Of a stretch of 64,000 bases of DNA, positions 22,593-33,368 are shown in pieces. The notes beneath the pieces are model-generated. The model did not search any database. It had not been told where the DNA came from and saw only the letters and a list, made by a program, of their open reading frames with translations. The position numbers were made by a program, and so were the translations under genes. Every line of letters starts with the position of its first letter. The first letter of the stretch is position 1. This DNA comes from Sophora flavescens (Eukaryota > Streptophyta > Magnoliopsida > Fabales > Fabaceae), in the NCBI GenBank assembly GCA_030762895.1, contig CM061062.1:6537293-6601292 (forward strand), written 5' to 3'.

Positions 22593-23547
22593 TGACGTGG
22601 GCATGGACACACAAAGCCAATGACCTAGCATTGAAGACTTGCATGGACCTATGACAACGGCAAGGCTTAGAAGAGTCCAAGACACACTCAAAAAGATGGT
22701 GGCCAATCACTTGTCTCATAGGCAACTTCATGAAAAGGGCATCACTTTGAACCTCTTATGCATTGAGCCATTGACCACCTAGTTATGGATAGGACCTAGG
22801 ACCTTTTTATAGATTAGACTTCATGTAATAAATATAGGAACTAGGACCTTTGTATAGATTAGACTTCATGTAATATAAGTGGTTATTCATAAAAGCACTT
22901 AAGACTAGTTTAGGAATTGGGCCTATTGGGTCATTAGCATCTAAATAGGAAGTATTAGGCCCAAAACAAAGCCCACGCTTGGGTAGATGAGGTAAAAGGG
23001 CTCTACTTGCTCCTCAAGTTAGAGTAACTTGTACTTCAAGTTAGTCTAGCTTGCACCTCAAGTAGGATGAGCCTATAAATAGGCCTCATGTAATTCATTT
23101 TACAAGTTTGAATACAATTGAGTTTTCTCACACTTGAGATTTCTAGAGAGAGCTGAGAGTTCTCCTCTTGTTGGTTCATGAGTTGAACCATTTATTCTTA
23201 TCTTGAATTTCCATATTCAAGTGGTGAATCCTCCTTTGGCTTATCAATTCAATCTTCTTCTCAAAGATGATTTAATTGTGGAGCCTTCCCCTTCATCTTC
23301 TTCTTATTCCATTTTCTACTTTGTTTGTACTTTAATTCTTGCAATTTAAATTCTTCACTTTAATTATTGTTCTTGTCATTTCAATTCATATATAATTGTG
23401 CTCTTCTACTCCTTTTTGTTTCTCTTGATTCTCACTTGAGAATCAAGCTTCATTCTATTGTTCTAGTTGTGTTTGATCTTGAATTCTTTGCACTTGAAAT
23501 CAAAGAAAGATCCTCAAATGTTTAGTGATCAATCCTTGATCACATCA
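22593..23547 (+). repeat. Chromovirus 3' LTR (family E)
   Basis: It starts TGACGTGGGCATGG right after a purine-rich tract (AAGAAGGAAGGGA) and ends CACATCA before the target duplication AGCAA. The TATA box is CCTATAAATAGGCC (about 23072-23085). U5 is T-rich. About 955 bp. Confidence 0.87.
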
Positions 23548-23552
23548 AGCAA

Positions 23553-25741
23553 CGAATAAGGTCCTACTAGGGGAACTGAAGAAAATGTTGTGTTAAGTCT
23601 CTAAAATTTATGATGTGCATTTCCTAAAGTTTTGATGAGAACTAAAGATTGGTTAATGATTTAATTAACCTTCATATTGGTTGCTAACCTGTCAATCTAG
23701 TGTGCAGATTAAAACTGTAAGAATCATCTGTCCAACGCAAATAATAGAATCATCCATCCAACGCAAGTGATAGAATCATCCGTCCAACGAAAGTGATTGA
23801 AACGCACGTCCAACACTGTAGTGATAGAAGCTCACGTCCAACACAAGTGATAGAAGCTCACGTCCAACACTGAAGTGATTGAAGCTCACGTCCAACGCAA
23901 GTGATAGAATCTCACGTCCAATACTAAAGTGATAAAAGCCAGCGTCCACTAAAGCGATAAAAGCCAGCGTCCGCTAAAGTGACAGAAGCACTCATCTACT
24001 GAAGCGATAGAAGCGTTCGTCTACTGAAGTGATAGAAGTGCTCGTCCACTAAGGTAACAGAAGCGCTCGTCCACACAAGTCTTTAGACTTGCTGAGTCCT
24101 TAATATGGAGCTTGTATACTAGGTTACGGTCAACCAGTTAAAGGAGTATCCGTCCAATGACATAGCATTTGGAGCTCGTCTACTAGCCCGAATGTAAAAT
24201 CTTAAATGGCTAGATGGACGCAGCTATTTTCAAGATGGATGCTCTTATCCTATGAATGCGAATTCTCTTAGAATTATCATAATCTTATTTCAAGAACCAA
24301 AATCAAGAAAAGTCAGAAGTTACTCTCTCAAGCAACCTCGTATATCAGTACCAAAGACCAGTTAAAGAATGCTTCCAACATGCTTTATTCCCTAGTACCT
24401 CTGGTCCTTACACGAAAAGGGAATTGTACTTAGCAAAGTACAAAAAGCTCTCTGTACAACTCTGATATGGCTGTATCACGATGCATAAAGCCATGATCCT
24501 TCATGTTAGAGTACAACCAACGTTCCTATTGCATTAATGGCTGCCCAGAACGACTCTATTGCATTTAATGAAGTTCTGCTAGAAGCCAACATCTGAGGGA
24601 ATGTCTCTAACGGATCCTAAATGCTTGAAGACCATAAATACATAAGTCATTGAAGGTGAAGCACAGATAAGAGAGAATACACATAGCATTAAAGAGCCAT
24701 TACTCTGCACATTAATATCTTCACTCTTTCATTCTGTATTCTTCAATCATTTGAAGTTATTACGCAGACTTTCCTAAGCTTTACATTTAAACCACTCTCT
24801 GAGTGTTAATGAAAGATCTGTCTGTGAGAAGTTGTATTTATTACAAACCAAATCTGTCAAACAAACCTGAGTGAGCCTGAAGAGGCTAAGTGTGCAAAGA
24901 ATACTTGTCTTGAGCCTGAAGAGGCTAGGTGTGCAAAGAATACTTGTCTTTGAGCTTGGAGAGGCTAGGTGTGCAAACAATACTTGAGTCTGTAACCTGA
25001 TCAGTTATAGTGGATAAATCTTGGTGCTGCCAAGGACTGGACGTAGCTCTTTGCTTTGAAGAGTGAACCAGGAAAAATAACTGTGTCAATCTCTCTTTCC
25101 TTAAACTCTTTAGTTACTTTAGTTCTCTTACGTCTATCAAGTGGTGTGTTTGCTAAAAGTCGCCCGTCCATCCTGTATCCTTCCACTCGTCCAAACCTAG
25201 CTTCTGTATGCGAAAAGATTTCAACTTTGTTTAAATTCTGATAAACACAATTCAACTTGCCGAGGAGTTGCCAAGCATCCTATGAGCATATCACTGCACA
25301 CCTCAGTCTACCACTAAAGAAACACCATTTAGACTGACATATGGGACCGACGCAATGATACAAGTAGAACTGGATGACCCGAGTTTGTGAAGGGTTGTCT
25401 TCAATCCAAATTTGAACGAGGAAAGCACTAAGATAGAATTGGACTGGGCGGAAGAGGTGAGAGAAGAAACTAGAATCCGTGAGGAAGCTTCCAAGCAAAG
25501 GGTAGCAAGGAGATACAACTCGAAATTGCGGCCTAGGACCTTCAAGATGGGGGACTTAGTGCTGAGAATACAGGGTGAAGCTCGGAAGGATAAGACAGAA
25601 GGAAAGCTGCCAGCTAATTGGGGAGGCCCTTTAAGAGTAGTGAAGAGCCTAAACAATGGGGCATATCGATTTGAGGAATTGTCAGGGAAAGCCATACCGT
25701 GCACATGGAATGCTTCCCATCTGAAGTTTTATTATTGTTAA
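23553..25741 (+). pseudogene. Tat-1 integrase, remaining parts around a solo LTR
   Basis: 23553-23590 encodes NKVLLGELKKML, the segment that follows GQVEAV at 14015. After the solo LTR-B, 25254-25741 continues with EELPSIL, STTKETPFRLTYGTDAM, a TGA stop at about 25388, then the C-terminal domain (EEVREETRIREEASKQRVAR; MGDLVLRIQGEA; NWGGPLRVVKSLNNGAYRFE) and the usual end CTWNASHLKFYY. Some codons between the two pieces are missing, so the LTR insertion was accompanied by a small deletion. No target duplication could be fixed. Confidence 0.85.
23591..25253 (+). mobile_element. Solo LTR, family B (Copia type)
   Basis: It starts TGTTAAGTCTCTAAAA and ends AACACAATTCAAC, about 1.66 kb. U3 carries an array of CGTCCAACGCAAGTGATAGAA-like units (about 23725-24200) resembling the family-A array, then TATA-like CCATAAATACATA near 24640. 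Further on, GAGCCTGAAGAGGCTA(A/G)GTG is repeated three times (24870-24985). Its right half recurs at 31685-32030 in a recombinant LTR. The family-A poly-C end is absent here. Confidence 0.75.
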
Positions 25742-26329
25742 AACTCTATGTTAAAAGTGAGTACTCTTTTTCCTACCTTGTTGTTTTTATCCCGTAAGAA
25801 AAAAGAAGGGTTTTTCACCGAGGAGGTTTTAACGAGGATCTGCTCCTTTCAATGAAGCAAGGCCGAATCCGAGCCTTACACTTAGCCAAATCTAAGTTCG
25901 AAAAATTACAAGCCGAGCTTAGGGAAAGCCAAGTTCAAAAAATTACTAACCGAGTCCGAGCTCAAGGCCGAATCCGGGCCTAACACTTAGACAAAGCCAA
26001 GTTCAAAAAATTACGAGCCGAGTCTGAGCTCAAGGCCGAATCCGAGCCTAAAACTTAGCCAAAGCTAAGTTCATAAAATTACGAGCCGAGTCCAAGCTCA
26101 AGGCCGAATCCGAGCCTTACGCTTAGCCAAGGCTAAGTCCAAAAAATTATAATCCGAGTCCGGACTCAAGGCTAAATCCGAGCCCAACACTTAGCCGGAG
26201 CCGAGTCCGAACTCAAAAGTGAAACTCAGCCTCGAATGTAGAAGATAAAGTTCCCAATTTTTAAGTTGTGCCTGAACTCGACGTCCGAATACGAGCTTGA
26301 CAACCTAGCCGGAGCTAAGTCTCAAAACT
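25742..26329 (+). repeat. Tat-1 3' region with a tandem array of about 68 bp
   Basis: GGCCGAATCCGAGCC-type units start at 25861, 25966, 26033, 26102 and 26169; the last four are 67-69 bp apart. Unit content includes CTTAGCCAAAGCTAAGTTC (a short dyad) and GCCGAGTCCGAGCTCAAG. The period equals that of the Tat-2 array though the sequence differs. Confidence 0.85.
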
Positions 26330-26950
26330 CTAAATCCGAGTCCAAGACAGGAGGATAGAACAAAAGGCATAGCAAGTGAAAGGTATTAAAATTAAAGTTA
26401 CAGACAAGATCAATAAGACGAAAAACAATTTTATTAATGAAAGTAACATTACATCGGTTACAAAAATCCTAGTACTATGAAGATAAAGACAACAATATTG
26501 GTACTCCCTGCCCAAACACCCCCCCAGAACCCATCTTCTGACTGGTCCACCTGGGGAGGAAGCTTTGGTCTTAATTGATGGTGAGATTTGCTTCGGAAAA
26601 GCGGCAAGCAGGAGAAGACTCAAGTCCTTCTATAGAAGCATCCCCGGGGAGGCCCTATTATTTCTATCTTACCAACCCCGACCTCACCATCAGCTGGCGG
26701 GGAGGATGAACTGCTACCCAATAGTCGAGAAGTTAATCCCCTAGGGAAAACAACCCGCATACTAACGGATGCAGTCACCCACACCCCCCTTACTAACGGA
26801 TGCAATTAACCATTACCAATAACACATAGTCTTTAAAGCAACCCAAGAAAAATAGGGTTCCACCGCCATCCCAAATAAAATGAGACATGGAGAAACAGAG
26901 AAATGAAGAAGTAAAGAAGAACGAAAGGGAAAAGCCCACTATTTATAATA
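26330..26950 (-). other. Possible antisense transcription unit of Tat-1
   Basis: Read on the minus strand there is a TATA box (TTATTATAAATAGTGGGC, about 26935-26950), a CT-rich leader and an ATG near 26886. Short frames follow (26805-26620, with ADGEVGVGKIEI, and 26623-26330), then a T-rich stretch with AATAAAATTG-like signals near 26430. Position and strand parallel the antisense ORF of Tat-2. No protein domain is recognisable and the frames are interrupted. Confidence 0.35.
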
Positions 26951-27473
26951 ATGTATGGTCATGAAGTGAACCCAGCGCATTAAATGCACGCACGTTTTCA
27001 AAACATGATAGTAATGGAGGCATGCGTTTCCAAAGCAGTCAAGATTACGTAACTTGCAAAGTTTTAAGGCAAAACGTGGGGAAAAAGAATAAATGATATG
27101 ACCGTTGAGCTGAATTCCCACATGGGCTGAAATCCAAAAAGCCCAAAACGGTTTACAACAACCTTGAGGGATAACTCGGCTCACTAAGTAAGCTCTTCAT
27201 TCTTACCAAAGAACCAGAGCTTGGGGGGATGAGTAAGACAGCAGAGTCTAAACTCATGACTTAAAGGAAATCACGAAGAACATAATAGGAATAAAATACT
27301 GAAATATAAAAATCGTAGTTCATATATCGAGGCCATAAGGCCAATTAGTCATAATTACAAAATATGCCTTAAAATAAGGCCGAATACAACAGTTCGTAAA
27401 AGAAGAAATAAACATAGGAAGAGGAAACTTAGGGTGCGGGGGGAGCAGAGTCAGCATTCCTAGACGAGGTGAC
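26951..27473 (+). other. Tat-1 3' end, no gene
   Basis: Non-coding. A purine tract GAGCTTGGGGGGA (about 27217-27229) followed by TGAGTAAGAC is a candidate polypurine tract and LTR start, but no second copy is present to confirm it. Confidence 0.35.
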
Positions 27474-28607
27474 TGTTGGAACCAAAGTGGTTTTGGATTT
27501 AATAATCTCAAAGTTTTGATTCTAACAAAAGGATTAAATTTGCTTGGCAAAGTGTTAGTTGAGATCTAACAAGTGAGTTCAGTTTATGCAGGAATATTCA
27601 AAATAATATACGGTATACAATGCTTGGACTCGTACAAAGAATTACCCTTCCAAAGGTTATTTAAACTGTTTATAATTTAATTGATAAAGTAGACTGGTTT
27701 TCTAAAGTGGACGAGGCTATAAATGAATACCTAAATAACTTGTGAACAAAATGCTAGAATTTCTGACTGATTTCAAGAAAATCCATACTCTGAATCAACC
27801 ACCTCCACCACCTCCTCCTGCCTAACCTTGAATTTGTTTTCCTTACTGACAATGATGGTCCACTCCATTTTACCTTTTTGTCTGATAACAAAAAAGGGGG
27901 AGAAAGGAAAGAAAAGAGATTTCTTTTATAAATACAAAGTCAGTTTTGAAAAGCTCATATTTGTCTGCATATGCATATTCTGTTTTCTAGTTTATAACTA
28001 CTCTGATATTCCTGTCTGCCTATTTGCTATGATGCTTATTTATACCTTCATATATACTCTAAGTGTGATAAACAGTTTCATTGATCTATTAGCTTATATG
28101 CAGTTTGTCCTATATGCTTTTACTGATTACTTATCTGAATGCTTTGTCTTAGGGGGAGCTTTGCAGACTCTCTTAGACTTTGCTTTTCAAATTTAATTAG
28201 TTTTTGTCATCATAAAAAAGGGGGAGATTGTTGGAACCAAAGTAGTTTTGGGTTAAATAATCTCTATGTTTTGATGTTAACAAAAGAATTAAATTTGCTT
28301 GGCAAAGTGTTAGTTGAAATCTAACATGTGCTTTCAGTTTTGCAGGAATATTTAAATATAAGTAATAGAAACTAGGGATAATTTTTCATTGGACTCCTTG
28401 AGAAAAATACGTGTCCACCCTTGTAGACGGGGTACTCAATGTTTTGGTAAAGTTATTTATTTATTTAATTAAGTAGACTGGTTTCTTTAAGTAGACTTGG
28501 GACTAAATGCTTACTAGACGGAAATCAAAATAACTTGTTAGATACAGCAAGTCCAAAGACTTGATAGTAAACGTGTCTAGCTTGCCACGTTAGCAGACCA
28601 TTAACGT
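27474..28607 (+). mobile_element. SIRE-like Copia remnant (Copia-3): LTR piece, 3' untranslated region, LTR piece
   Basis: Two copies of an LTR start, TGTTGGAACCAAAGT, lie at 27474 and 28229. The second is preceded by the tract AAAAAAGGGGGAGAT typical of SIRE-type elements. The first copy ends near 27795. Between them is only the 3' untranslated part with another AAAAAGGGGGAGAAA. Both LTRs are incomplete and have diverged strongly from each other. A 122-codon frame at 27828-28196 lies in this untranslated part and shows no recognisable domain. Confidence 0.7.
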
Positions 28608-28702
28608 TTTTTTTTTTCGAATGGCTCCGGTAATCCTTATTCAATATATATATAATTGAAAATCATTTTTTTAACCCTTTTCTTTCCATTCATATGTTTT
28701 TG

Positions 28703-29012
28703 TTAGAGTCTGGTGGATCATCATCAAAGAGCATCAGTTAGAATAGGCGTACATAGATGTAGTACACGGATGTATTAAACACAACAGACCGTGTACATGG
28801 GTGTTGTACATAGGTGTATTTGTAATAGCTATGTGATATCTGTTTCAATTAGTTAGTTATCTGTTAGTTGTATCAGTTTGTTATTTGTAGCTGCTCTGCA
28901 ACAGAGTTTGTAACTAGAACTGATAGGATATATAAGGTCTTATCTATTGTATAGGGGCAAGTGATTTTGGGAATTTTCTTGATCACAGATTGAGTGCAAG
29001 TGAGGGAGAGTA
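28703..29012 (+). repeat. Unclassified LTR-like fragment (family H)
   Basis: It begins TGTTAGAGTCTGGTGG and holds TATATAAGG (about 28929). Its style is like a Copia LTR (GTTAGTTGTATCAGTTTG). It ends where the reversed family-A LTR starts. No second copy is in the window, so the borders are tentative. The 95 bp before it (28608-28702) are T-rich filler. Confidence 0.4.
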
Positions 29013-30682
29013 TGTTGGTAATGGCTACAATCTCAGGAGGGGGGGGGGGGGGGTGAATTGAGATATCGAAAACTTTTTCAACAATTTAAAGCAAAATAGA
29101 GTTTTCTTAAAGAAAATTGGTTTTCACTCAATTTTAATTCCCAATAATTAGGTTATGTAACAAGTAATGATGTTAAGAAGAATTATAAGAAGTAACAACA
29201 AGTTTAACACAGATTGCAAATCAAAGATACAAGTTAACAAGCATTCTTAAAACTCATTCACAATACACAAGTGCATATAATATGTATATGGAGTTTAGAG
29301 ATGAGAAGAACACGCAAACCGATTTATCCTGGTTTGGCTACCTCCTCTGGTAAGCCTACATCCAGTCCCACAACTCTGTGGTTTTCTCCACTATAACCAA
29401 AAATTACAATATCCAATTACAGCATTCACAAGGATAACCTCCTTGCCCAAGAACACACCAAAAAGCACGCTTGCTTTTCTATACCCAAGGATCCCTTCTA
29501 TCCTTGTTCAATCCTAAGAGATACCCTCTCTTAATCATCAAGGATCCCTTCTATCCTTGTGTAACAACTAAGAGATACCCTCTCTTAATCACACTAATTC
29601 ATAGAAAGAATTGAGTAGAAGAAAGACTCTAAATGTCTGATTATACAAATTGAAGTTCTAAGAAATATCACACTTTTCTCTCAAAGATGAAGCACTTTTG
29701 GAAGCTTTTTTAATCTTTCGTATTTTCACTTTCAGACTGTGTAAGCTAATTGAAAAGTGTTCCTTTGATCCCTCTTTATATAGAAAACAAGTTATAGTCG
29801 TTGGGATCAATTAAAACAGATTTGGATCTGATTTAACAAAATATGTTTTCTTGATTCTCGTTCTTGAAATAAGATTCTGATTGTTCTTGTAGAATTTACG
29901 TCCATCTTGAAAATAACTGTTTCCATCTAGCCATTAAGATTTTACATTGGGATGGGCTAGTAGACGAGCTCCATTTAGTACTTTAGTGGACGGAGCTTCT
30001 CATTAAGGACTTCGTAAGTCCAAAGAACGTAACCTTAGTAGACGAGCTCCATATGCCACTTTAGTAGACGAGCGCTTCTTGTTACTTCAGTAGACGAGCG
30101 CTTCTGTTATCTTATTGCATGCGAGCTTATGTTAATTTAGTAGAGGCAAGCTTTTGTCACTTTAGTGGACACGAGCTTCTGTTACTTTAGTAGACGGGAG
30201 CTTCTGTCACTTTAGTGGACGCCAGCTTTTTAGTAGTTCATTGGACGTCAGCTTTTTAGTAGTTCATTGGACGTCAGCTTTTTATCACTTCATTGGACGT
30301 CAGCTTTTCAGTAGTTCATTGGATGTCTGCTTGTTTCACTTTGTTGGACGTCTGCTTGTTTCACTTTATTGGACGAGCGCTTATATTATCCTTTGTAAAA
30401 ATTAGTTTCTTCTTAAATTTAAGTGCTTCACCTAAGAAATCAAATGTGCTATTTTTACAATAGCATATATAAAGTATAAGATCTTCATTGCTTGATGCTT
30501 TAGTCCTTGTCCATTGCTTTGTGTCCTTGGTCTTCCATCCTTTAATCCTTGATTTATCTTTTTCATGAGTGATCTTGCATGCAACTTAACACGTAATAAG
30601 TACATAGTAAAAATCAAAAATCTTATGCAAAATACACTTTGTTTGTCATACATCAAAACATGAATGAGGGCTTAGTCTTACA
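29013..30682 (-). mobile_element. Family-A LTR, copy 2, reverse orientation, probably solo
   Basis: On the minus strand it runs TGTAAGACTAAG...CATTACCAACA, about 1.67 kb, matching copy 1 end to end. It has 15 C before the terminal 26 bp. The U3 array (about 29990-30390) and TATA box (about 29790) are in place. Flanks GAGTA and GGTTC do not match, so it is either a recombined solo LTR or one end of a rearranged element. Confidence 0.82.
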
Positions 30683-30769
30683 GGTTCATGAAAGAGAGAA
30701 AGAGATTCAATAACAGAGCATCAATATACTAAAAAATAGAGATAAATAAACAATAAAAGTGCTTCATTA

Positions 30770-32071
30770 AAAATAAGCAGACGTCCAATAAAGTGAAACA
30801 AGCAGACGTCCAACGAAGGGATAAAAAGCAGATGTCCAATGAAGCGATAAAAAGCTGACGTCCAATGAACTACCAAAAAAAAGAAGACTGGCGTCTACTA
30901 AAAGTAACAGAAGCACGCGTCTACTAAAGTATCATATGGAGCTCATCTACCAAATGGAGCTCGTCTGCTGATGAGGCATATGGAGCTCGTCTACTGAAGT
31001 AACAAGAAGAGCTCGTCTACTGAAGTGACAAGAAGCGCTCGTCTACTGAAGTAGCAGGAAGCGCTCGTCTACTAAAAGTAGCATATGGAATTCGTCTACT
31101 AAGGTTACGCTCTTTGGACTTACTAAGTCTTAATAAGAAGCTCCGTCCACTGACATGGCATATGAAGCTCGTCTACCAGTTGGAGAACGTCCAATTACCT
31201 TGTTAGTACTCCCGTATGCTGTCATGGCAAATGGACGCGTCTATTTTTTTCTTCAAATGGACGCGGCTATTTTTCTTTCAAATGGATGCAACTATTTTTT
31301 TCTTCAAATAGACTTGGCTATTCTTTCAGTTGGAAACGGTTATTTTCAAGATGGACGCAAATTCTACAAGAACAAACAGAATCTTATTTCAAGAACAAGA
31401 ATCAAGAAAACATATTTTGTTAAATCAGATCCAAATCTGTTTTAATTGATCCCAACGACTATAACTTGTTTTCTATATAAAGAGGGATCAAAGGAACACT
31501 TTTCAACAACCTTACTCATTCTGATTGTGAAAATACGAAAGATTCAAAAGCTTCCAAAAGTGCTTCATCTTTGAGAGAAAAGTGTGATATTACTTAGAAC
31601 TTCAATTTGTATAATCAGACTTTTAGAGTCTTTCTTCTACTAAATTCTTTCTGTGAATTAGTGTGATTAAGAGAGGGTATCTCTGTGAGCCTGAAGAGGC
31701 TAAGTGTGCAAAGAATACTTGTCTTGAGCCTGAAGAGGCTAGGTGTGCAAACAATAGTTGATTCTGTAACCTGATCAGTTATAGTGGATAAATCTTGGTG
31801 CTGCCAAGGACTGGACGTAGCTCTTTGCTTTGAAGAGTGAACCAGGATAAATAACTGTGTCAATCTCTCTTTCCTTAAACTCTTTAGTTGCTTTAGTTTT
31901 CTTACGTCTATCAAGTGGTGTGTTTGCCAAAAGTCACCCGTCCATCCTGTATCCTTCCACTTGTCAAACCTAGTTCTGTTTTCGAAAAGATTTCAACTTT
32001 GCTTAAATTCTGATAAACACAATTCAACCCCCCCCCCCCCCCCCCCTCTCGTTTATGGTTGTCTATTTCAT
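30770..32071 (+). mobile_element. Recombinant A/B LTR ending in poly-C
   Basis: The left part (U3 array 30780-31210, TATA near 31473, leader to about 31684) is family A. At GAGAGGGTATCTCT it switches to the family-B right half (GAGCCTGAAGAGGC...AACACAATTCAA). Then come 19 C and TCTCGTTTATGG. The first part of the LTR is missing or altered before 30770. Immediately after, at about 32073, a Copia RT frame begins. Confidence 0.7.
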
Positions 32072-33368
32072 AGACTACACGAAAAATTTTGCACCTGTTG
32101 CTAGGCTAGAAGCTATTAGAATATTACTTTCATTTGCTACACATCATAATATTATGCTTTTTCAAATGGATGTTAAAAGTGCCTTCTTAAATGGGTTTAT
32201 TAATGAAGAAGTATATGTCATGCAACCTCTAGGGTTTGAAAATACAAATCACCCTGAACATGTTTATAAGCTTAAGAAAGCAATGTATGGACTTAAGCAA
32301 CCTCCTAGAGCTTGGTATGATAGGTTAAGTACGTTTCTAATGGAAAATGGTTTTAACAGAGGAAAAGTAGACACAACTCTATTTAGAAAGTCTATTAAGC
32401 CAGATTTCATTATAGTACAGATTTATGTTGATGATATCATTTTTGGTGCTGCTAATGAATCTCTGTGCAAGGAATTCTCTAAGTTAATGCAGAAAGAATT
32501 TGAAATGAGCATGATGGGAGAACTCAAATTCTTCCATGGACTTCATGTTAAACAATCTATGGACGAGGTGTACATCCATCAGACTAAATATACAAAGGAA
32601 CTTCTAAATAAGTTTAAGATGGATGATTGCAAACCGGTGAATACCCCTATGCATCCGACTTCAATACTGAACAAAGATGATAAAGAGAAAAAGGTAGACC
32701 AAAAGGTATATAGAGGTATGATAGGATCTCTTTTATATCTGACTGCGTCTAGGCCTGATATAATGTTCAGTGTTTGCTTATGTGCTCATTTTCAATCTGA
32801 TCCTAGAGAGTCCCATCTCTCAGCAGTTAAAAGAATATTTAGATATTTAAAAGGTACTACTAATCTGGGTTTGTGCATTAAGAAAAATGATGATTATAGA
32901 TTAGTTGGCTTTTGTGATGTTGACTATGCTGGAGATAGAATTGAAAGAAAAAGCATCAGTGGAGGATGTCACTTCATTGGAGCTAACCTAGTATCATGGT
33001 CAAGCAAAAGGCAAAGTACCATTGCTCTATCAACTGCTGAAGCAGAATACATATCAGCTGCAAGCTGCTGCTCACAACTTCTATGGATCAAACACCAATT
33101 GGAGGACTACAATTTATTTGTAAGTAGTATTCCACTTATGTGTGACAATACTGCTGCAATCAATTTATCTAAGAGTCTAATATTGCGTTCTAGAGCTAAG
33201 TATATAGAAATCAAACATCATTTTATTAGGGATTATGTGCAAAAAGGTGTGTTTGATGTTCAATTTGTAGATACTGACCACCAATGGGCAGATATCTTCA
33301 CTAAACCTCTTGTTGAGGACAGATTTATCTTTATAAGAAAGCATTTGAATATGTTGTATGTGGATTGA
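32055..33368 (+). CDS. Copia-2 reverse transcriptase-RNase H, open but truncated
   Basis: A 437-codon frame without stops. The recognisable protein starts at about 32073 with YTKNFAPVARLEAIRILLSF, the usual beginning of Copia RT. It continues through MDVKSAFLNGFINEEVYVMQ (catalytic Asp), YGLKQPPRAWYDRL and YVDDIIFG (about residue 122). RNase H follows with FCDVDYAGDRIERKSISGGC, STAEAEYISAASCCSQLLWI and CDNTAAINLSKS, ending at ADIFTKPLVEDRFIFIRKHL. Gag, protease and integrase are absent; an LTR end lies directly upstream, so the first codons come from LTR sequence and the ATG at 32055 is not a natural start. Enzyme residues look intact. Confidence 0.88.
   Translation: MVVYFIDYTKNFAPVARLEAIRILLSFATHHNIMLFQMDVKSAFLNGFINEEVYVMQPLGFENTNHPEHVYKLKKAMYGLKQPPRAWYDRLSTFLMENGFNRGKVDTTLFRKSIKPDFIIVQIYVDDIIFGAANESLCKEFSKLMQKEFEMSMMGELKFFHGLHVKQSMDEVYIHQTKYTKELLNKFKMDDCKPVNTPMHPTSILNKDDKEKKVDQKVYRGMIGSLLYLTASRPDIMFSVCLCAHFQSDPRESHLSAVKRIFRYLKGTTNLGLCIKKNDDYRLVGFCDVDYAGDRIERKSISGGCHFIGANLVSWSSKRQSTIALSTAEAEYISAASCCSQLLWIKHQLEDYNLFVSSIPLMCDNTAAINLSKSLILRSRAKYIEIKHHFIRDYVQKGVFDVQFVDTDHQWADIFTKPLVEDRFIFIRKHLNMLYVD

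Larger units (their letters stand above)
14016..23547 (+). mobile_element. Chromovirus-type Gypsy element (Reina/CRM-like), defective, carrying a second Tat insertion
   Basis: It is bounded by a TGATGTGGGC...CACATCA LTR pair (14016-14499 partial, 22593-23547). Flanks are AGCAG (14011-14015) and AGCAA (23548-23552), a 5-bp target duplication with one change. The Tat-1 integrase reading frame breaks at 14015 and resumes after the second flank, which independently supports the borders. The 5' LTR is cut at 14499 by a Tat-2 element. The start of gag and Tat-2's own 3' LTR are missing, so a deletion followed that insertion. Confidence 0.85.

Noticed and set aside
27828..28196. 122-codon hydrophobic ORF as a membrane (env-like) protein
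   Set aside because: It lies in the 3' untranslated part of a Copia remnant, spans polypurine tracts and has only T-rich hydrophobicity.
29008..30687. Target duplication of the reversed family-A LTR
   Set aside because: Flanks GAGTA and GGTTC do not match, so no claim of a clean solo insertion is made.
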